In this document: piece by piece, positions 41,900 to 53,002 of the stretch
Numbering within the stretch: position 1 is the first letter of the stretch
How the letters are laid out: each line of letters opens with the position of its first letter
Origin: Fragilaria crotonensis
Taxonomy: Eukaryota > Bacillariophyta > Fragilariophyceae > Fragilariales > Fragilariaceae
Reading direction: 5' to 3'
Assembly: GCA_022925895.1 (NCBI GenBank)
Contig: JAKSYS010000199.1
Coordinates: 26,335-90,334, forward strand
Length of the DNA stretch: 64,000 bases
The notes under the pieces: generated by a model
What the model was told of the DNA's origin: nothing
The model's database searches: none
Seen by the model: only the letters and a program-made list of their open reading frames with translations
Translations under genes and position numbers: made by a program

Positions 41900-43447
41900 T
41901 CAGTACTTGAACTCATTAGGCCATGCTTGACGCCAGGCCGCGCGCATTTCCTCTGACAGTCTAGGGTGGTTCTGCTGGAACTCGGCAGGAGCTTCGGCAT
42001 AACAAACGATGACTGTATTGACAGCACTACTGACAACTGAGAAAAGGGTCGCTGCGAGGGCGAAGCCAAAGAGGAAGCCGAGGAAGAAAGGAATGGCAAC
42101 CACCCCTTGACTCAAATCAATACCAGCCGCTTGCGCAACGAGGATACCTATGACGCCAGTCAAAACACCAACACCCATGGCCACCATCGAGAGCACCGAA
42201 TCAACAAGCATGTCAGAGATGATAACAGTCCATCCTCTGGATTTGAACAACGTCATAACATTCTTTCCAGCCTCCATGAAAGAGAAACCATACAGACCAA
42301 CAAAGACGAAGGCCCATTGGTTGAAGTACTCAACCAATTGTTCAATGCATCCAATCAAGCATTCCGCAAGACAAGCGAGGCCGGAATCCTCTTGTTCTCG
42401 CATGCTGTGGACGACTTCTTTAATTGCTTGAATGATGGCAACAATCAGACTTCCAAAGCAAATAGAACCAAATGAGTAGGTCATGGCGCGAAACCAACTG
42501 TCCGTGACAGCCTTGCTGCAGCAGGATGATGCCTCTTGAGGAGTGAACCACCATGTACCTACTGTACCAGCCACAGTCACGTGAACAACATTTTTAATGA
42601 CTTGAATGGACCAAAAGTACGATATCAAGAACAGGAAGACAAGAAGACCATTCGGTTCCGTCTCGCATTCATCAGTTTCTGCGTTGCAACCTGAGACCAC
42701 AAACACGGTGGCGACAAAGGAAATGCTCCACCACATTGACCAACCAAAGGTCAAGATCACACTAAAGTAGGCGAAGAAGCTTACTCCAAGGTTAGCTCGC
42801 ACAGCCGTAATAGCTGTCACCATGTTTGCAGCCGCAAACGGAATACGAGCCCAGACAACGTATGCATAGTAACAGCTGAAGCCAAAAGCTATAAGACATA
42901 GAATGGCCAGCGGTATAATGCCAGTGATGAAAGCCAGTAGCGCCAATACACCATTCACAATGATATTGAACCACAAGGCCACCTTAATGAGCGGACGGGC
43001 ACAAGTCATCATAAAGGACAGCGCAAGGGAGCTGAGGAGGAAACCAACTGCACCCGAGACCCCCAAAATGAGAAATATTTCATTCATTTGCAGATTGGGA
43101 ATATCTTCGCTTGCGCTTTCCGATTCTTGCAACCATCGCGGCATCATGCTAAGGAGTCGTCTGTTATTACCACTGTTTGAATTGTATTGATCCGCAATGC
43201 TAGCATACAATTGCGGCACAAAGGTGGCTGTAGTCCATGCAATGACGCCCAAATGAACGTAAAACAGTAATCCGAAGAACGCATCGTTGCAGCGTTTGGG
43301 TTGCGGTTCTTGCTTAAATTCATGGATGTCATTGTTGGTCGCATGCAACGGCGGCAACTGACTATATGTTGACACGGGGGTACCACCAACTACATGGCCT
43401 TGGACTATGACAGGACCACCCTGCGTGGCATAGTAAGGAGACGTCAT
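41900..43447 (-). CDS. Choline-transporter-like protein (CTL/SLC44/PNS1 family)
   Basis: 515 residues from ATG 43447; the open frame upstream lacks the MTSPYYATQGG start and would add an unrelated hydrophobic leader. A short polar N-terminus ends in PKRCNDAFFGLLFYVHLG, the usual entry to the first transmembrane helix of this family. There are about ten hydrophobic helices in all. A large loop after helix 1 (about 50-110) precedes the rest. The family's C-terminal half is recognisable: YFWSIQVIKNVVHVTVAG, VGTWWF, then SFGSICFGSLIVAIIQ and FAFVGLYG-like FVFVGLYGFSF. CTL proteins carry choline or related solutes across the plasma or organelle membrane. Transport by this member is inferred. Confidence 0.85.
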   Translation of the reverse strand: MTSPYYATQGGPVIVQGHVVGGTPVSTYSQLPPLHATNNDIHEFKQEPQPKRCNDAFFGLLFYVHLGVIAWTTATFVPQLYASIADQYNSNSGNNRRLLSMMPRWLQESESASEDIPNLQMNEIFLILGVSGAVGFLLSSLALSFMMTCARPLIKVALWFNIIVNGVLALLAFITGIIPLAILCLIAFGFSCYYAYVVWARIPFAAANMVTAITAVRANLGVSFFAYFSVILTFGWSMWWSISFVATVFVVSGCNAETDECETEPNGLLVFLFLISYFWSIQVIKNVVHVTVAGTVGTWWFTPQEASSCCSKAVTDSWFRAMTYSFGSICFGSLIVAIIQAIKEVVHSMREQEDSGLACLAECLIGCIEQLVEYFNQWAFVFVGLYGFSFMEAGKNVMTLFKSRGWTVIISDMLVDSVLSMVAMGVGVLTGVIGILVAQAAGIDLSQGVVAIPFFLGFLFGFALAATLFSVVSSAVNTVIVCYAEAPAEFQQNHPRLSEEMRAAWRQAWPNEFKY

Positions 43448-43902
43448 TGTGATGGTGATGGCATGGAGAAGTGTGCACACGGAGAGGAATGCGATGGCGA
43501 TGCACGACCAACTTGCGCGCACGTTGGGGAACTGGGTGTGGATACTACCAGGTACCGGTAGTTGTCTTCTTGTCACTAATTAAGTAGGATATATCTTGCA
43601 TCTGTACACGTATAATCGCTGGAAACGTTATGAACGTTTTCGGTTTCAGGTCTATGTAAATGAATATTCTTGATTTCAATGAAACCTTTCTCTCTAGTAT
43701 GAAATATGTCGAGACTCATTTACGGTATGGAATCTACATACTTTGTTAGATGTATTTATATCTATACTTACGTCCGTGAACATTGTTCCATATGCGAAAA
43801 TATGCTCCAAGAACTGTATCCAGTATTGTATGAAGTGGAATGTGGAATTACGCTCCGAGCCGACAGACAGCGTCGACTACCGGTATCCGGTATTCGTACC
43901 TG
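43448..43902. other. Spacer between the transporter gene and the retroelement
   Basis: AT-rich. Ends with ctaccggtatccggtattcg just before the first repeat of the retroelement. Confidence 0.5.
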
Positions 43903-44088
43903 GCGGGACTTCCCGCCTTCGACAGGATCTCCGACTATGCGGCCGCCCAATGGTAGTGCATGTATGTAGTGTATGTAGTATGTAGTATGTAGTGTTGGCG
44001 GTGGTGGCGCTTTACTATGCTGCCGCGCACGCCGACCGTCGAGGTGCCCACCGCTACTCGCGTACCGGGGTGGTGGCATCTCGGAAGC
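43903..44088 (-). repeat. Split direct repeat B2 (186 bp)
   Basis: Same as 44334-44519 as far as I can compare by eye. Begins gcgggacttcccgccttcga and ends ggcatctcggaagc on the plus strand. Contains a (gtatgta)-like short repeat. Terminal copy. Confidence 0.9.
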
Positions 44089-44106
44089 TGGGTCGGGCAG
44101 GGCGGG

Positions 44107-44334
44107 ATTATTATCAACTACGCTTCTAGCGTCCGTCTCGCTCGTGCTCACGGCTCTGACCAGGGCTGTGCTACACTCGTAGACTAATGACTGAGTTGAC
44201 CGATCAACTCAAGGAATGCTAACTCTGTATTGATGCGTTTCAAGGCTTTCACGTGGTGCGGGTGCGTTTCGAGAATACGCGAGTGTGCGTTCTGTTTGTC
44301 TGGCTGCCGCTCTGTCTGCGCTCCCGTCGTACAG
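44107..44334 (-). repeat. Split direct repeat A2 (228 bp)
   Basis: Matches 59263-59490. Starts attattatcaactacgcttc and ends gctcccgtcgtacag on the plus strand. It abuts repeat B1 with one shared base. Confidence 0.9.
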
Positions 44335-44519
44335 CGGGACTTCCCGCCTTCGACAGGATCTCCGACTATGCGGCCGCCCAATGGTAGTGCATGTATGTAG
44401 TGTATGTAGTATGTAGTATGTAGTGTTGGCGGTGGTGGCGCTTTACTATGCTGCCGCGCACGCCGACCGTCGAGGTGCCCACCGCTACTCGCGTACCGGG
44501 GTGGTGGCATCTCGGAAGC
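44334..44519 (-). repeat. Split direct repeat B1 (186 bp)
   Basis: Internal copy of the B repeat, directly after the recombinase gene in element orientation. Confidence 0.9.
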
Positions 44520-44533
44520 CAGTGGGCCAGAGG

Positions 44534-45780
44534 TCAGGAGAAGGGTGGGCCCCCGGGTGGGAGGCCGGGGGGTGAGGGGGGGTTGTGGAGGCGGAAGTCG
44601 CCACCGTGAAGCATAGCGGCGGCGGCGCCCGCCATCACAGGTTGCGCCTGCACGTGCAGGTAGCGGTAGACTTCATCCGAACGCCAGCGCCCGATAAGGC
44701 GGATGCGGTCGGAGCCGATGCCGCCGCACAGCAAGGCCATGGCGCCGCCGGCACGGGTGCAGCGGGCGGAGAAGTCGCGTGCATCAAGATCGGCCTGGGG
44801 CACGAAAGGGGCAGCGCGGCGCAGTAAGGCAGTGATGTCGGCTGCAAGAACGAACTGCCATTCGGCGCCGGGGTGGCGGAAGGCATTGATAGGCGTCGTG
44901 GGGACTGCGCCGGCACGGCGCAATTGGAGAAGTCGACCGACCAACGCGTGGACCGGGCAAAGTGTCGGGTGTCCACTACGGCCGTGGCCGATGGTCTCGC
45001 CACGAACGCCGTTTTTCTGGGACGTGAATGTGAGGGACACAAATGTAGTCGCCAAGAGGTCGGGAATCGGGCAGGTAAGGGGGGCTAGGCGGCGGTGGCC
45101 GATCATAACGCCGACATCCTGGAGTCGGAAGAGGTCGTCTTCCGTTGTTCGGGGGTGGCCGCTGTACTCGCCGGGGCGGAGAAGGAAGTAGTAGGCGAGG
45201 AGAAGGCAGTCGCCAGCGGCCGCGAGGCCGGAGTCCGGGGGAGCGGCAGACGAGAGGGTATGAGCTTGGCGCACGAGGGACAGCGGCACCGGTTTGACCC
45301 GAGTAGGCGGGGGATCGGCTCTTTTCCACGCCTGAAGCAGCGCGCGGAGGCGGAAGTCGAGGTCGCCAAAGGAATTCAAGCGAGGGTCGTTGGCCCCCAC
45401 CCGGGTGAACGCCTGCGCCACTTGGCGGACGGCGTCCTCCACCGTTCGAGATCGGACGGGCCGGTCGCTGGGGGAAATGCGGCCGGTGCGGTATTGCTGC
45501 GCGAAGAGGAGCAGGACGGGCACGAGGTCTCCAGGGACATCAAGGAGGTCGGTGCGCAGGCCATGATTGGTGCAGAAGCGTTCCCAAACGCCGGCGGTAG
45601 TGGCTGTGGCGGCGTTGCGATGCGCAGACTGGTGGGCGTCGAGCGTCGTCGTGACAGCGCTCCAATCACGGCGGAGAGCGTCTCGGGTGCCAGGGTTATC
45701 AACCTCCAGGAGGTACTCTGCGGATAGGTGGAGGTGAAATAAGTGAGGAGGGCAGTGTTCGACAAGTCCCAGCGGCGACT
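44534..45780 (-). CDS. Retroelement tyrosine recombinase (YR integrase)
   Basis: The supported part of a longer open frame whose first portion (to 46171) overlaps the RNase H region in another frame and is not protein-like. The visible start of the domain is near TRDALRRDWSAVTTTL. An N-terminal SAM-like helical region (GVWERFCTNHGL ...) leads to the catalytic core with LLRPGEYSG (first Arg), SARCTRAGGAMAL (box with the second catalytic region) and LIGRWRSDEVYRYLH, with the nucleophile Tyr expected at VYRY. The tail is Pro/Gly-rich. This enzyme integrates the circular DNA copy without target-site duplication. The ATG used is unclear; expression may rely on overlap with the RT frame. Confidence 0.8.
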
Positions 45781-47670
45781 GGCGTCGTCGGCCATCACGT
45801 TGGATTTTCCAGCAATGAAGTCGTGTTGGGGGACGTAACGAAAGTGACGTTGATGAAGGGCGGTGAGACGAAGGAGGTATGCGCGCGCCGTACTGGATGT
45901 GGCCGACCCCTTGGTGGCCCATGCCAGGGCCGGCCGATTGTCGCCGGCGAGCCACACGGGTCGCTCGGCCAGGTGCTGCCCGGGGCAGACTTGGGTGAGC
46001 ACCTGTTTGTGCGCAAGTGTGCCGGCGAGCTCCAAGTCGGAGATGGAGAGAGTGCCGCGACGGTTGGAACTGGTGATGAGGGCGCGTTGGAGGGCAAGCG
46101 GGAATGCTGCTCGCCACACGACGGGGGGGGCGTCGGGAAAGAACCAGACGCCCCCCATCCCCTTCTGACATGCGTCACATGCGCCATGCGCCACAGGAGT
46201 CCCGACGGGGATGAGCTCCCGAAATCGAGTGGGGCGAACTCGAAGCGTGTCGGCTATCGCTCGAAAGTCGGCAAGACTGGCATGGGCGAGGCGACTGAGC
46301 CTGACCCGATGGCGATCACCGGCGCGAAGCGAGTCCTGGAGTGCGGAGAATAGGCCACGGGCGCCAGGCAAGGCGGCGGTCATGGATCGCAGCTCCCCTA
46401 GCAGCCTGTGCCATTCCCCAACTGGCGCGCGGCGACGGGTTGGCGGAAAGGCGTCCAATAGTGCATACAGGCGGTCAAGGCGGTGAGGAGGGAGGTTGAG
46501 AGTCCCTGCCACTGTGTCAAAGTCCCAGCCGAGGATAGTTTTGCGAGTGGCCCAATAGGCGTCGCCCTGACGGAGCTTCTTGGTTGAGACAGGCTCCTTG
46601 CGACTCGAGCGATCGGTAGCTGCAAGCGGGCGCAGTACTCGGTCGATTGCGTGGAGCGCGGTGCGCAACACGCGCTGTTGGTGGCGCTTCGTCTGCGCTG
46701 CCAGAAGGAAGTCGTCCACGTAGACATCCCCGTAGGCGAGCGGAGAGGCGTTTGTGCCGGGTGACCCTTTGAATGCAGGGACGGGCCCCGGCGTTGCGTC
46801 TCCCGTCGTGGATGGCATGGCCGTGCCGACTGGTGTTGCGGGTTGCGTGGCGGCAAGGGACTCCAGCGGATGTGGTGGAGGGTGATCCCACCCTCTTCGC
46901 AGCGCCGCATTCAAGAGGTCACACGCCGTCTCTGTGACCGCTGTGAAATATGGCGGGCTCTCCACCCAACCCATCGGCAGGGCGAGGGGGAGCGCTACCA
47001 AGGGTTCTCGTTCAGTTGTTGGGAGGATAACTCCCAGCCGAGGGATGTCGCGAGGGTACAGACCGATACGATAAAACCCATCTGCAATGTCGATTTTTGC
47101 AAGGTACACGGGCCCATAGGACGGTGCCGCGTGCACTACCTTGGTAAGGAACCGCTGGAGGGCCTTGCCAAACTGCATGGCCTCCGGGGGAGCGAGCCTT
47201 GCCGTGTCTTCATTCACACCAGAGTAGGTGTAATCTACGATGAGGCGCGAGCGCCGATCCCGCTGGGGTACGACGCCGAGTGGCGAGAGGCGCAAGCCGG
47301 GAAGCGACAGTGCGACGGATAACGGCAGAACGGTCCAGAAGCCTTGCGCGCAAAATTCCAACATCTCTGTGCACACAAACTCCACCGCATCCTTTGCGGA
47401 TTTGTGCGAGCCCCGCTCCGCGGCCTGGAGGACCTGCGTCCGAGTCCAGGCCTCCGTGTGGAGGGGTACCCGTGCGCCACGGTGGCGGAGGTACTCCAGC
47501 AAGCGGGCTGCCTTGTGGGGTATTGTGCCTACCGACTCCACGATGTCAGGGGTGCCCCGTTCCGCTGCAACAAACACATCCCAATGCCCAAATCGTGCTA
47601 ATTTAACGGCTGCATCTCTTGCGTACTTACGTAATGTTGTCTCCGCTCTCGACGGGCGTGCGTCGTCCAC
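45700..47670 (-). CDS. Retroelement reverse transcriptase-RNase H
   Basis: Supported part of an open frame that nominally runs to 45376, overlapping the recombinase. The frame begins without an ATG (GTG at 47670), suggesting translation as part of a larger product or by reinitiation after gag. RT motifs: RLIVDYTYSGVN, YLAKIDIADGFYRIGL (catalytic Asp), LALPMGWVESPPYFT, and the YVDD box in GDVYVDDFLLAA. RNase H motifs follow: GACDACQKGMGG (Asp), SISDLELAGTL (Glu), LAGDNRPALAWATKG (Asp) and KSNVMADDASR (Asp). The frame is intact across all these, so this copy was active recently. Confidence 0.85.
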
Positions 47671-47787
47671 TATCGTGCGGGCACGTTTTGCTCCTCGTCT
47701 GGATCTGTCCTCGCTACTATCCTCCCCCCAGGGCGGGGCACGACGAAGCCAGGAGGCGGCCGAAGCGTCCGTCTCCTGGCTTCCCCG

Positions 47788-48164
47788 TCAGGCGTTGGCG
47801 CCCATGGAGGCGGGTGCGACGAGGTGGGCGCGCACGTGCGCGAGAAGTCGTGTCCTCTCTGCAGCCGAGGCAAACGGTCGGTGCGTGGAGGCTCGACCGC
47901 AGTTCGTGTAGCATCCGCCCCGACCCCACCACGAAACACAGAACTCGTTGCCAGCGTCATTGGCCGGCGGTGGATGGGCCCGCAAGAGGTCCCGCATCTG
48001 CGGGCGCAGCTGTAACGCGTCGAATTCGGCGTCTCGAGCTGTATTCGCCACGTACGTGCCTTGTGTTGGGGCGGCGCCCCCACTGTTGGGAGCGGTGCCA
48101 CTCGGTCGTCCCCCACCGGTCGCCGAGGTGAGGCTCGACGTGGCCGACGCTGCGGTGGACGCTC
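47788..48164 (-). pseudogene. Retroelement gag-like protein, C-terminal part with zinc knuckle
   Basis: The second half of the interrupted gag gene, in the same phase as the N-terminal half across the duplicated target. A CCHC-like finger is visible: NEFCVSWWGRGGCYTNCGR followed by STHR, the arrangement seen in gag proteins of DIRS/PAT-type elements. It stops at 47788, about 120 bp upstream of the RT frame. Confidence 0.75.
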
Positions 48165-48179
48165 TGGTGGTGCGCGTAC
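48165..48179 (+). repeat. Target-site duplication, left copy (15 bp)
   Basis: tggtggtgcgcgtac, perfect match to 57448-57462, flanking the non-LTR element. Confidence 0.93.
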
Positions 48180-48273
48180 ACAATTTCTCATTTAGTTTTT
48201 TCGCATATACGTTCTGCCCGTCGACCGTTATTGCGTACGCTTAATAGGAAGTTGTTGCGTGAAAAAATCCACC

Positions 48274-50181
48274 ATGACCATGCCAAACGGAGCGGCCTCT
48301 GACCTCCCGCTAGCTTATCCTGATGGTTGGGATTCTAAGCTGTCTCCATATGGTTTCCATTGTGACAAGTGGATCGATCAACCAATGACAAACGGACCGG
48401 ATTGGTTTTCTTCGGAGGAAAGAGCTCGACGAGAGGCGAACGCATACGCTTATCGTCAGACAGGTACCAAAGAGAATTGGAGTCGTTACATCTCTCTTGG
48501 TTATTTTGTTTTTGAGGATTGTTTCGAATGCGATAAGATTTGGGCGGAAATGGAGAGGGACCCTCTCCAAGTTCATCGTTCGATCTGGTATAATTTCCGT
48601 TCTTATGTCGACCAAGAAATGGATGTTCCTTCCCAGTTGAATATGTGGGCAATGAACGTTTCTCGAGCATACCTTTCGCATTATGATCCCTCCACCCTTC
48701 ATAATACGGATACGTTGGCCTACTCATGGAAGACGATGCCCTTCATGGTGACACCTATGGACGTCGATGACCAAGCTGATTGGATCCCAGTGACGAATCG
48801 TCGACGCTCTAAAGCCCCTAAATCTCTACCTCCAGAAGAGCTTCCAAAAGCTGATAATCCCGATCTCGAGGTCGTCCAGGTTCTTCCCGCGGAAAATAGA
48901 GGAACTCGCACGTTGTTCGACAAAACAAGTTTCCTTCCAGTAAAAACTCGTGCCCAACCCAAATCGTGGTCTCAAGGATTGCCACCAGTTACAACAGTGT
49001 TGGAAGATGACGAAGAAAGTGACGGAGAACAGCAGCCACCAATCGACGATCCAGAAGTTACTGTTTTCTCTCGAGGAACTTCGAAAGAACAGTCTAAGGT
49101 TGTCCCACATAAAAATGTTGCAATGAATGATGGAACTCACAGAGTGACAGTTAAGTGGAGTCCCTCGGAGAATCCTCATACCTATGAGAGCGATAAGAAG
49201 AAACTCAATGACAGCATCCATGAGCTACTTTGCACTATGATTCCACCAGAAATTGGAATCTTTTACCGTTGGGAAAGCGAAGATCTTGTAATGTCAAACC
49301 CAGCTCAAAACATGACATCCTCTGAGCTTCGCGACTTCATATCTCCAGCAATCACATTTCTTCATGCGCAACACAGAATCGTCTTCGGCATGAGGATTGG
49401 TTTTGTCACCACACCAAATCAGTGGCTGCGCTCAGATGCAATGAAAACGCTTTTTAAATCAAAGCAGATCGAAGTATCAGTTTCAAACTCAAAAAGCACG
49501 AGCGGGAAGATGGTTACAGCAGGATACGTGTTGTTCAAGGCCCCGAACACTACTCAACTTTCCTGGTATACGCAATTCTTGCGCAGCGTTCTCCCAGACA
49601 CAGCGCCGTATTTCGACGTAGTCCGATTTAAAAAGACCCCAATGGATCAATTGATTCCCCACCTTCGGATTCAATGCGGAGAAAAGCACGTAACACCCCT
49701 TTGCCAAGCGTTGCTTCCTGTTCTAACTGGTCGCGGTAGTGCGTTATTCTTACCCCGTTACGCCTTGGGCACCATGACAGACGAAAAAATCAAAAGCCAC
49801 TTTCAATTTCATGAAAAATGGGCCCGATCGCTCAAGGCAATCACTATGTCTCCACAAGTTAACCATTTGGATCAACAGAGAACTGAATATAACGAAGATG
49901 GTACCACAGTTGAGCGATCTACTCGGGAATGGATGTCCACCATTCTGGCACCCGATAAGGCATCTCCCGCATTGTGCGATGTCGTGAACGGACTTCCAGA
50001 TCACAAAGCATATCTTCTTGTTCCAAGTCATTATCACGCATTCGTTCAACAGGCATGGAGGAATTACAAATCTCGCTTGTATCCCCTAACCATCGAGAAG
50101 CACGATTTCGAGACACGTTGCCGGGACTACCGATGTTATCCACATTCAAGCGGAAATCAAGTCCCAAGTATCATTTCTTGA
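48274..50181 (+). CDS. Non-LTR element ORF1 protein
   Basis: 635 residues from the first ATG (48274). The N-terminal 150 residues are Trp/Tyr-rich (WSRYISLGYFVFEDCFECDKIW). An acidic, Pro-rich linker follows (about 170-290), then a globular part (about 300-600) without a recognised domain. No CCHC knuckle is present. It presumably binds element RNA, inferred from position. The last 20 codons (after about 50,120) may be out of phase: the neighbouring frame continues as DVIHIQAEIKSQVSFLEQL. Confidence 0.7.
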   Translation: MTMPNGAASDLPLAYPDGWDSKLSPYGFHCDKWIDQPMTNGPDWFSSEERARREANAYAYRQTGTKENWSRYISLGYFVFEDCFECDKIWAEMERDPLQVHRSIWYNFRSYVDQEMDVPSQLNMWAMNVSRAYLSHYDPSTLHNTDTLAYSWKTMPFMVTPMDVDDQADWIPVTNRRRSKAPKSLPPEELPKADNPDLEVVQVLPAENRGTRTLFDKTSFLPVKTRAQPKSWSQGLPPVTTVLEDDEESDGEQQPPIDDPEVTVFSRGTSKEQSKVVPHKNVAMNDGTHRVTVKWSPSENPHTYESDKKKLNDSIHELLCTMIPPEIGIFYRWESEDLVMSNPAQNMTSSELRDFISPAITFLHAQHRIVFGMRIGFVTTPNQWLRSDAMKTLFKSKQIEVSVSNSKSTSGKMVTAGYVLFKAPNTTQLSWYTQFLRSVLPDTAPYFDVVRFKKTPMDQLIPHLRIQCGEKHVTPLCQALLPVLTGRGSALFLPRYALGTMTDEKIKSHFQFHEKWARSLKAITMSPQVNHLDQQRTEYNEDGTTVERSTREWMSTILAPDKASPALCDVVNGLPDHKAYLLVPSHYHAFVQQAWRNYKSRLYPLTIEKHDFETRCRDYRCYPHSSGNQVPSIIS

Positions 50182-51365
50182 ACAACTTTCCGGGGCGTCA
50201 GTCTGGCAACAAGATGGCTTACCAGCAGATCATCAGGAAGTTACCACGGGCAGTTTACACAACGAGGATCAACCTCCTAATGACCACCAATCACTGGCGC
50301 GTCGTTCTGCATGGCCGACCCCAGCCGAAGGAATTCGTCAATCAACAAGTCGCAACCGAAAAGAAAGTTCCAAAGCCGGTCTCACCAACACCATAACGAC
50401 GCTTTCCAGAGCACAGGAGGCGGCACTTCCTTAGGTTCTGACGATGATCGCAGCACCGCATCCACCCGTTCGCTTACTAATGGTTCGAGATTTTCTACAC
50501 CGGATACTAGATTCCAAGATCTAGAGATCGATGCAACAAAAGTTACTGGAGTTAGAAATGTCAGGAAGAAATCTTCTGATCGTCTCCTTTCTATGGAGCA
50601 TCAATTTAGTCGCATCGAAGACCTGGACAGGAAAGTAGCTGCTGTTAACGATAAATTGGACCGCGCGGCTGTACAGATGGATGAATCACATACGACGCAA
50701 CAACACATCCTGAACGATATGGAAGGGATTAAGACCCAAACGGCAGCGCAATTCGAGGAAATAAATCAACGTTTATTGTCTAACATGGAGAGTCAACACA
50801 AGATGTCGACTACAATGTTAGATTTACGAGAACATTTTGAGAAGATGTCAAATTTTTTGGAGAATTTGGCTACAAAAATGGAGGTCGATCGGAAGAATGC
50901 TGTTGATACAACGATGCAGGTGAACTATGCTCGTGCAGCTTCCTCGGCTACTCGCGATTTAAAGTTCCACGACTCACAATCAACGAGCAGTGCTAGTACA
51001 GGTTCATCCAAGTCCAAAGCTTCAGTGCAATCCAATGCATCATCATCAGTGTATTGTTCCCAGAGAAGAAAAAACAGCGATCCCAACGTAAAGAGGATAT
51101 CAAACTACAGCACACGTGTGATGACGCTGAGAATTTCTTCAAAGAGTCGAACGATCGTCATAGCCCGAGCTATATGGATGTTTGTACAAACTTAGACGAC
51201 GCCTTCAGCCATCAGCAGGATTCTCAACGCTCCTCAGAAGTCGAGCAAACGCTTCCTACGTCAAGTGTTAGGCCGACGAGTCTATCGAATACTCTACCAT
51301 CTACGGCTCCTCTAGATCCACAATACAAAATTTCTACGGATCTAGATGGGGCGGAGTGTTTATGA
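50125..51365 (+). CDS. Non-LTR element coiled-coil segment, split over three frames
   Basis: Protein-like sequence passes through different frames. 50125-50400 reads IHIQAEIKSQVSFLEQL and onwards. 50311-51050 contains a coiled coil (FSRIEDLDRKVAAVNDKLDR, then QQHILNDMEGIKTQ and TMLDLREHFEKMSNFLENL). 51054-51365 reads EDIKLQHTCDDAENFFKESN to the end. This is probably the C-terminal, oligomerising part of ORF1 or a second small protein. The breaks may be mutations, sequence errors or translational shifts. Confidence 0.55.
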
Positions 51366-53002
51366 GTATTCCAGTTGGAAGCCTAGTGTCCTTCGACGAG
51401 TCCAACACACTTGCAACTGCAGTCGATTCTATGTCCGCATTGGCTCAGGCACAAGCACAATGGAAAAACTTGTTTAGTAGCAGTTCTACATATTCCAACG
51501 ACAAGCAGTACACTATTCCGGATCGTGAACCCAGCTTACTAACGCGGAAGAATCAAAGGGAGAACGTGCCATGGGGAGACATCCTAGCGGAAAAACCGGT
51601 CAATACAACACGTGTATACGTTCAAAACGTGAATGGGCTTTCATTCGATAGCCGTGGAGGGCAACTTAACGACGTTTGCAAAGTTATACAAGAAACTCAG
51701 GCGGACATTTTCTGCGGTCAAGAACATAATCTCGACGTCACACAAATGAATGTTAGGAGTGTATTATATGACACTATTCGGCAGTACTGGGAACGGACTA
51801 AATTCATCGCAGGTACGACGCCAATCCCTTTTTCGACGTCGTATAAACCAGGAGGCACATTCTTATTGACAACTGGATGCCTTGCTGGTCGCATCGTTAA
51901 CCAAGTGCAAGATAGATGGGGAAGATGGGTCATTCAAGAATTCTCAGGCAGGTCCGGAATCAAAGTTGTTATTGTGTCAGCATATCAACCAGTCGATAAG
52001 AGAGGACATGTAGGGACGCTAACAGTGTCAAGTCAGCATCGAAGTCTCCTCTTGCAATCTCAAGATCCTGTTACCAATCCCCGATCTGCTTTCCGGCGAG
52101 ATCTATTGCTAGCATTGCGGTCTTATCAACGAGCGGGTTCCGATATCTTGCTGGTCGGTGATTTTAACGAAGCATTCGGCACAGATGCTGATGGTCTGAG
52201 CTTTATCGCAGGCGAATTACAGCTGATTAATTTGAGCTCCTCTCGTCATTCATCCCATGTTCCAGCGACATACTCCAGAGGATCGAAGTGTCTAGATTAT
52301 GCCCTAGGGAGCCCTCGTCTTGGAGCAGCATTAATTGCGATGGGATACGAAGCATTTAACGTCAGGTTATCATCCGATCACCGAGGATTTTTCATCGATT
52401 TTGATACGGATAAATTGTTCGGAAGTCCAACTCCCAATCTCGCGTCTCCTAACAGACGAATGCTCAAAGCAAACAATATACATCAGGTTACCGCATATAT
52501 CGACACTATGTATGAATTTTTGTTGGCCCATAATGCATTTCAAAGAGGTAGGAGATTAACGTATCCCGGCAATCGGCACCAATTTGCAGAGCGATTGGAC
52601 CGAGATGTTTTAGCGGCCGGTTTGGCGGCAGAAGCAAAAATTCCTCAGTTCGGCGTGCCGGCATGGTCTCTGGAATTGTCACGAGCAAGGCAACGAGTGC
52701 AATATTTGAGGAAATGTTTATCAGCTTTTCGAACCCATCTGGATCACGCAGGGATTATCCAGGAGTATATTATGATGTTTCCGGAAGACGAAGTCCCAAC
52801 ACATCAACGCCACTGTTCTCGGTTACTTCGGTCGGCAAATAGCAATATCCGTCTTCTGGTTAAACAAAGTTTTAATACTCGCGGAGCAGAACGTCAGCAG
52901 CGAATCAAGAATTGGAAACATCAACACGCGCTTCCGACAGAGAAACTGCCCAACGATTGCGTCGATTGCAAAAGCCGAAGATATCAAAGCCGTGACAAAT
53001 AA
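51356..53002 (+). CDS. Non-LTR element apurinic-type endonuclease
   Basis: 548 codons. Endonuclease/exonuclease/phosphatase motifs in order: YVQNVNGLSF, IFCGQEHNLD (catalytic Glu), IVSAYQPVD, LLVGDFNEAF (Asp, Asn), SKCLDYALGS and LSSDHRGFFIDF (Asp-His). After the domain there is an Arg-rich helical stretch. It ends 11 bases inside the start of the RT frame. This nuclease nicks the target for target-primed reverse transcription. Confidence 0.85.
   Translation: MFMSIPVGSLVSFDESNTLATAVDSMSALAQAQAQWKNLFSSSSTYSNDKQYTIPDREPSLLTRKNQRENVPWGDILAEKPVNTTRVYVQNVNGLSFDSRGGQLNDVCKVIQETQADIFCGQEHNLDVTQMNVRSVLYDTIRQYWERTKFIAGTTPIPFSTSYKPGGTFLLTTGCLAGRIVNQVQDRWGRWVIQEFSGRSGIKVVIVSAYQPVDKRGHVGTLTVSSQHRSLLLQSQDPVTNPRSAFRRDLLLALRSYQRAGSDILLVGDFNEAFGTDADGLSFIAGELQLINLSSSRHSSHVPATYSRGSKCLDYALGSPRLGAALIAMGYEAFNVRLSSDHRGFFIDFDTDKLFGSPTPNLASPNRRMLKANNIHQVTAYIDTMYEFLLAHNAFQRGRRLTYPGNRHQFAERLDRDVLAAGLAAEAKIPQFGVPAWSLELSRARQRVQYLRKCLSAFRTHLDHAGIIQEYIMMFPEDEVPTHQRHCSRLLRSANSNIRLLVKQSFNTRGAERQQRIKNWKHQHALPTEKLPNDCVDCKSRRYQSRDK

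Noticed and set aside
43768-44151. Open frame starting MSTSETDARSVVDNN in repeat A2, with a sister in repeat A1
   Set aside because: The start is shared only because the repeat is shared; the frames diverge at the repeat edge and have no recognised domain.
45781-46171. N-terminal 130 codons of the recombinase open frame
   Set aside because: They overlap the RNase H region in another frame, are Arg/Pro/His-rich and not protein-like.
44585-47322. Several long plus-strand open frames over the retroelement
   Set aside because: They are complementary shadows of the GC-rich minus-strand RT, RNase H and recombinase genes.
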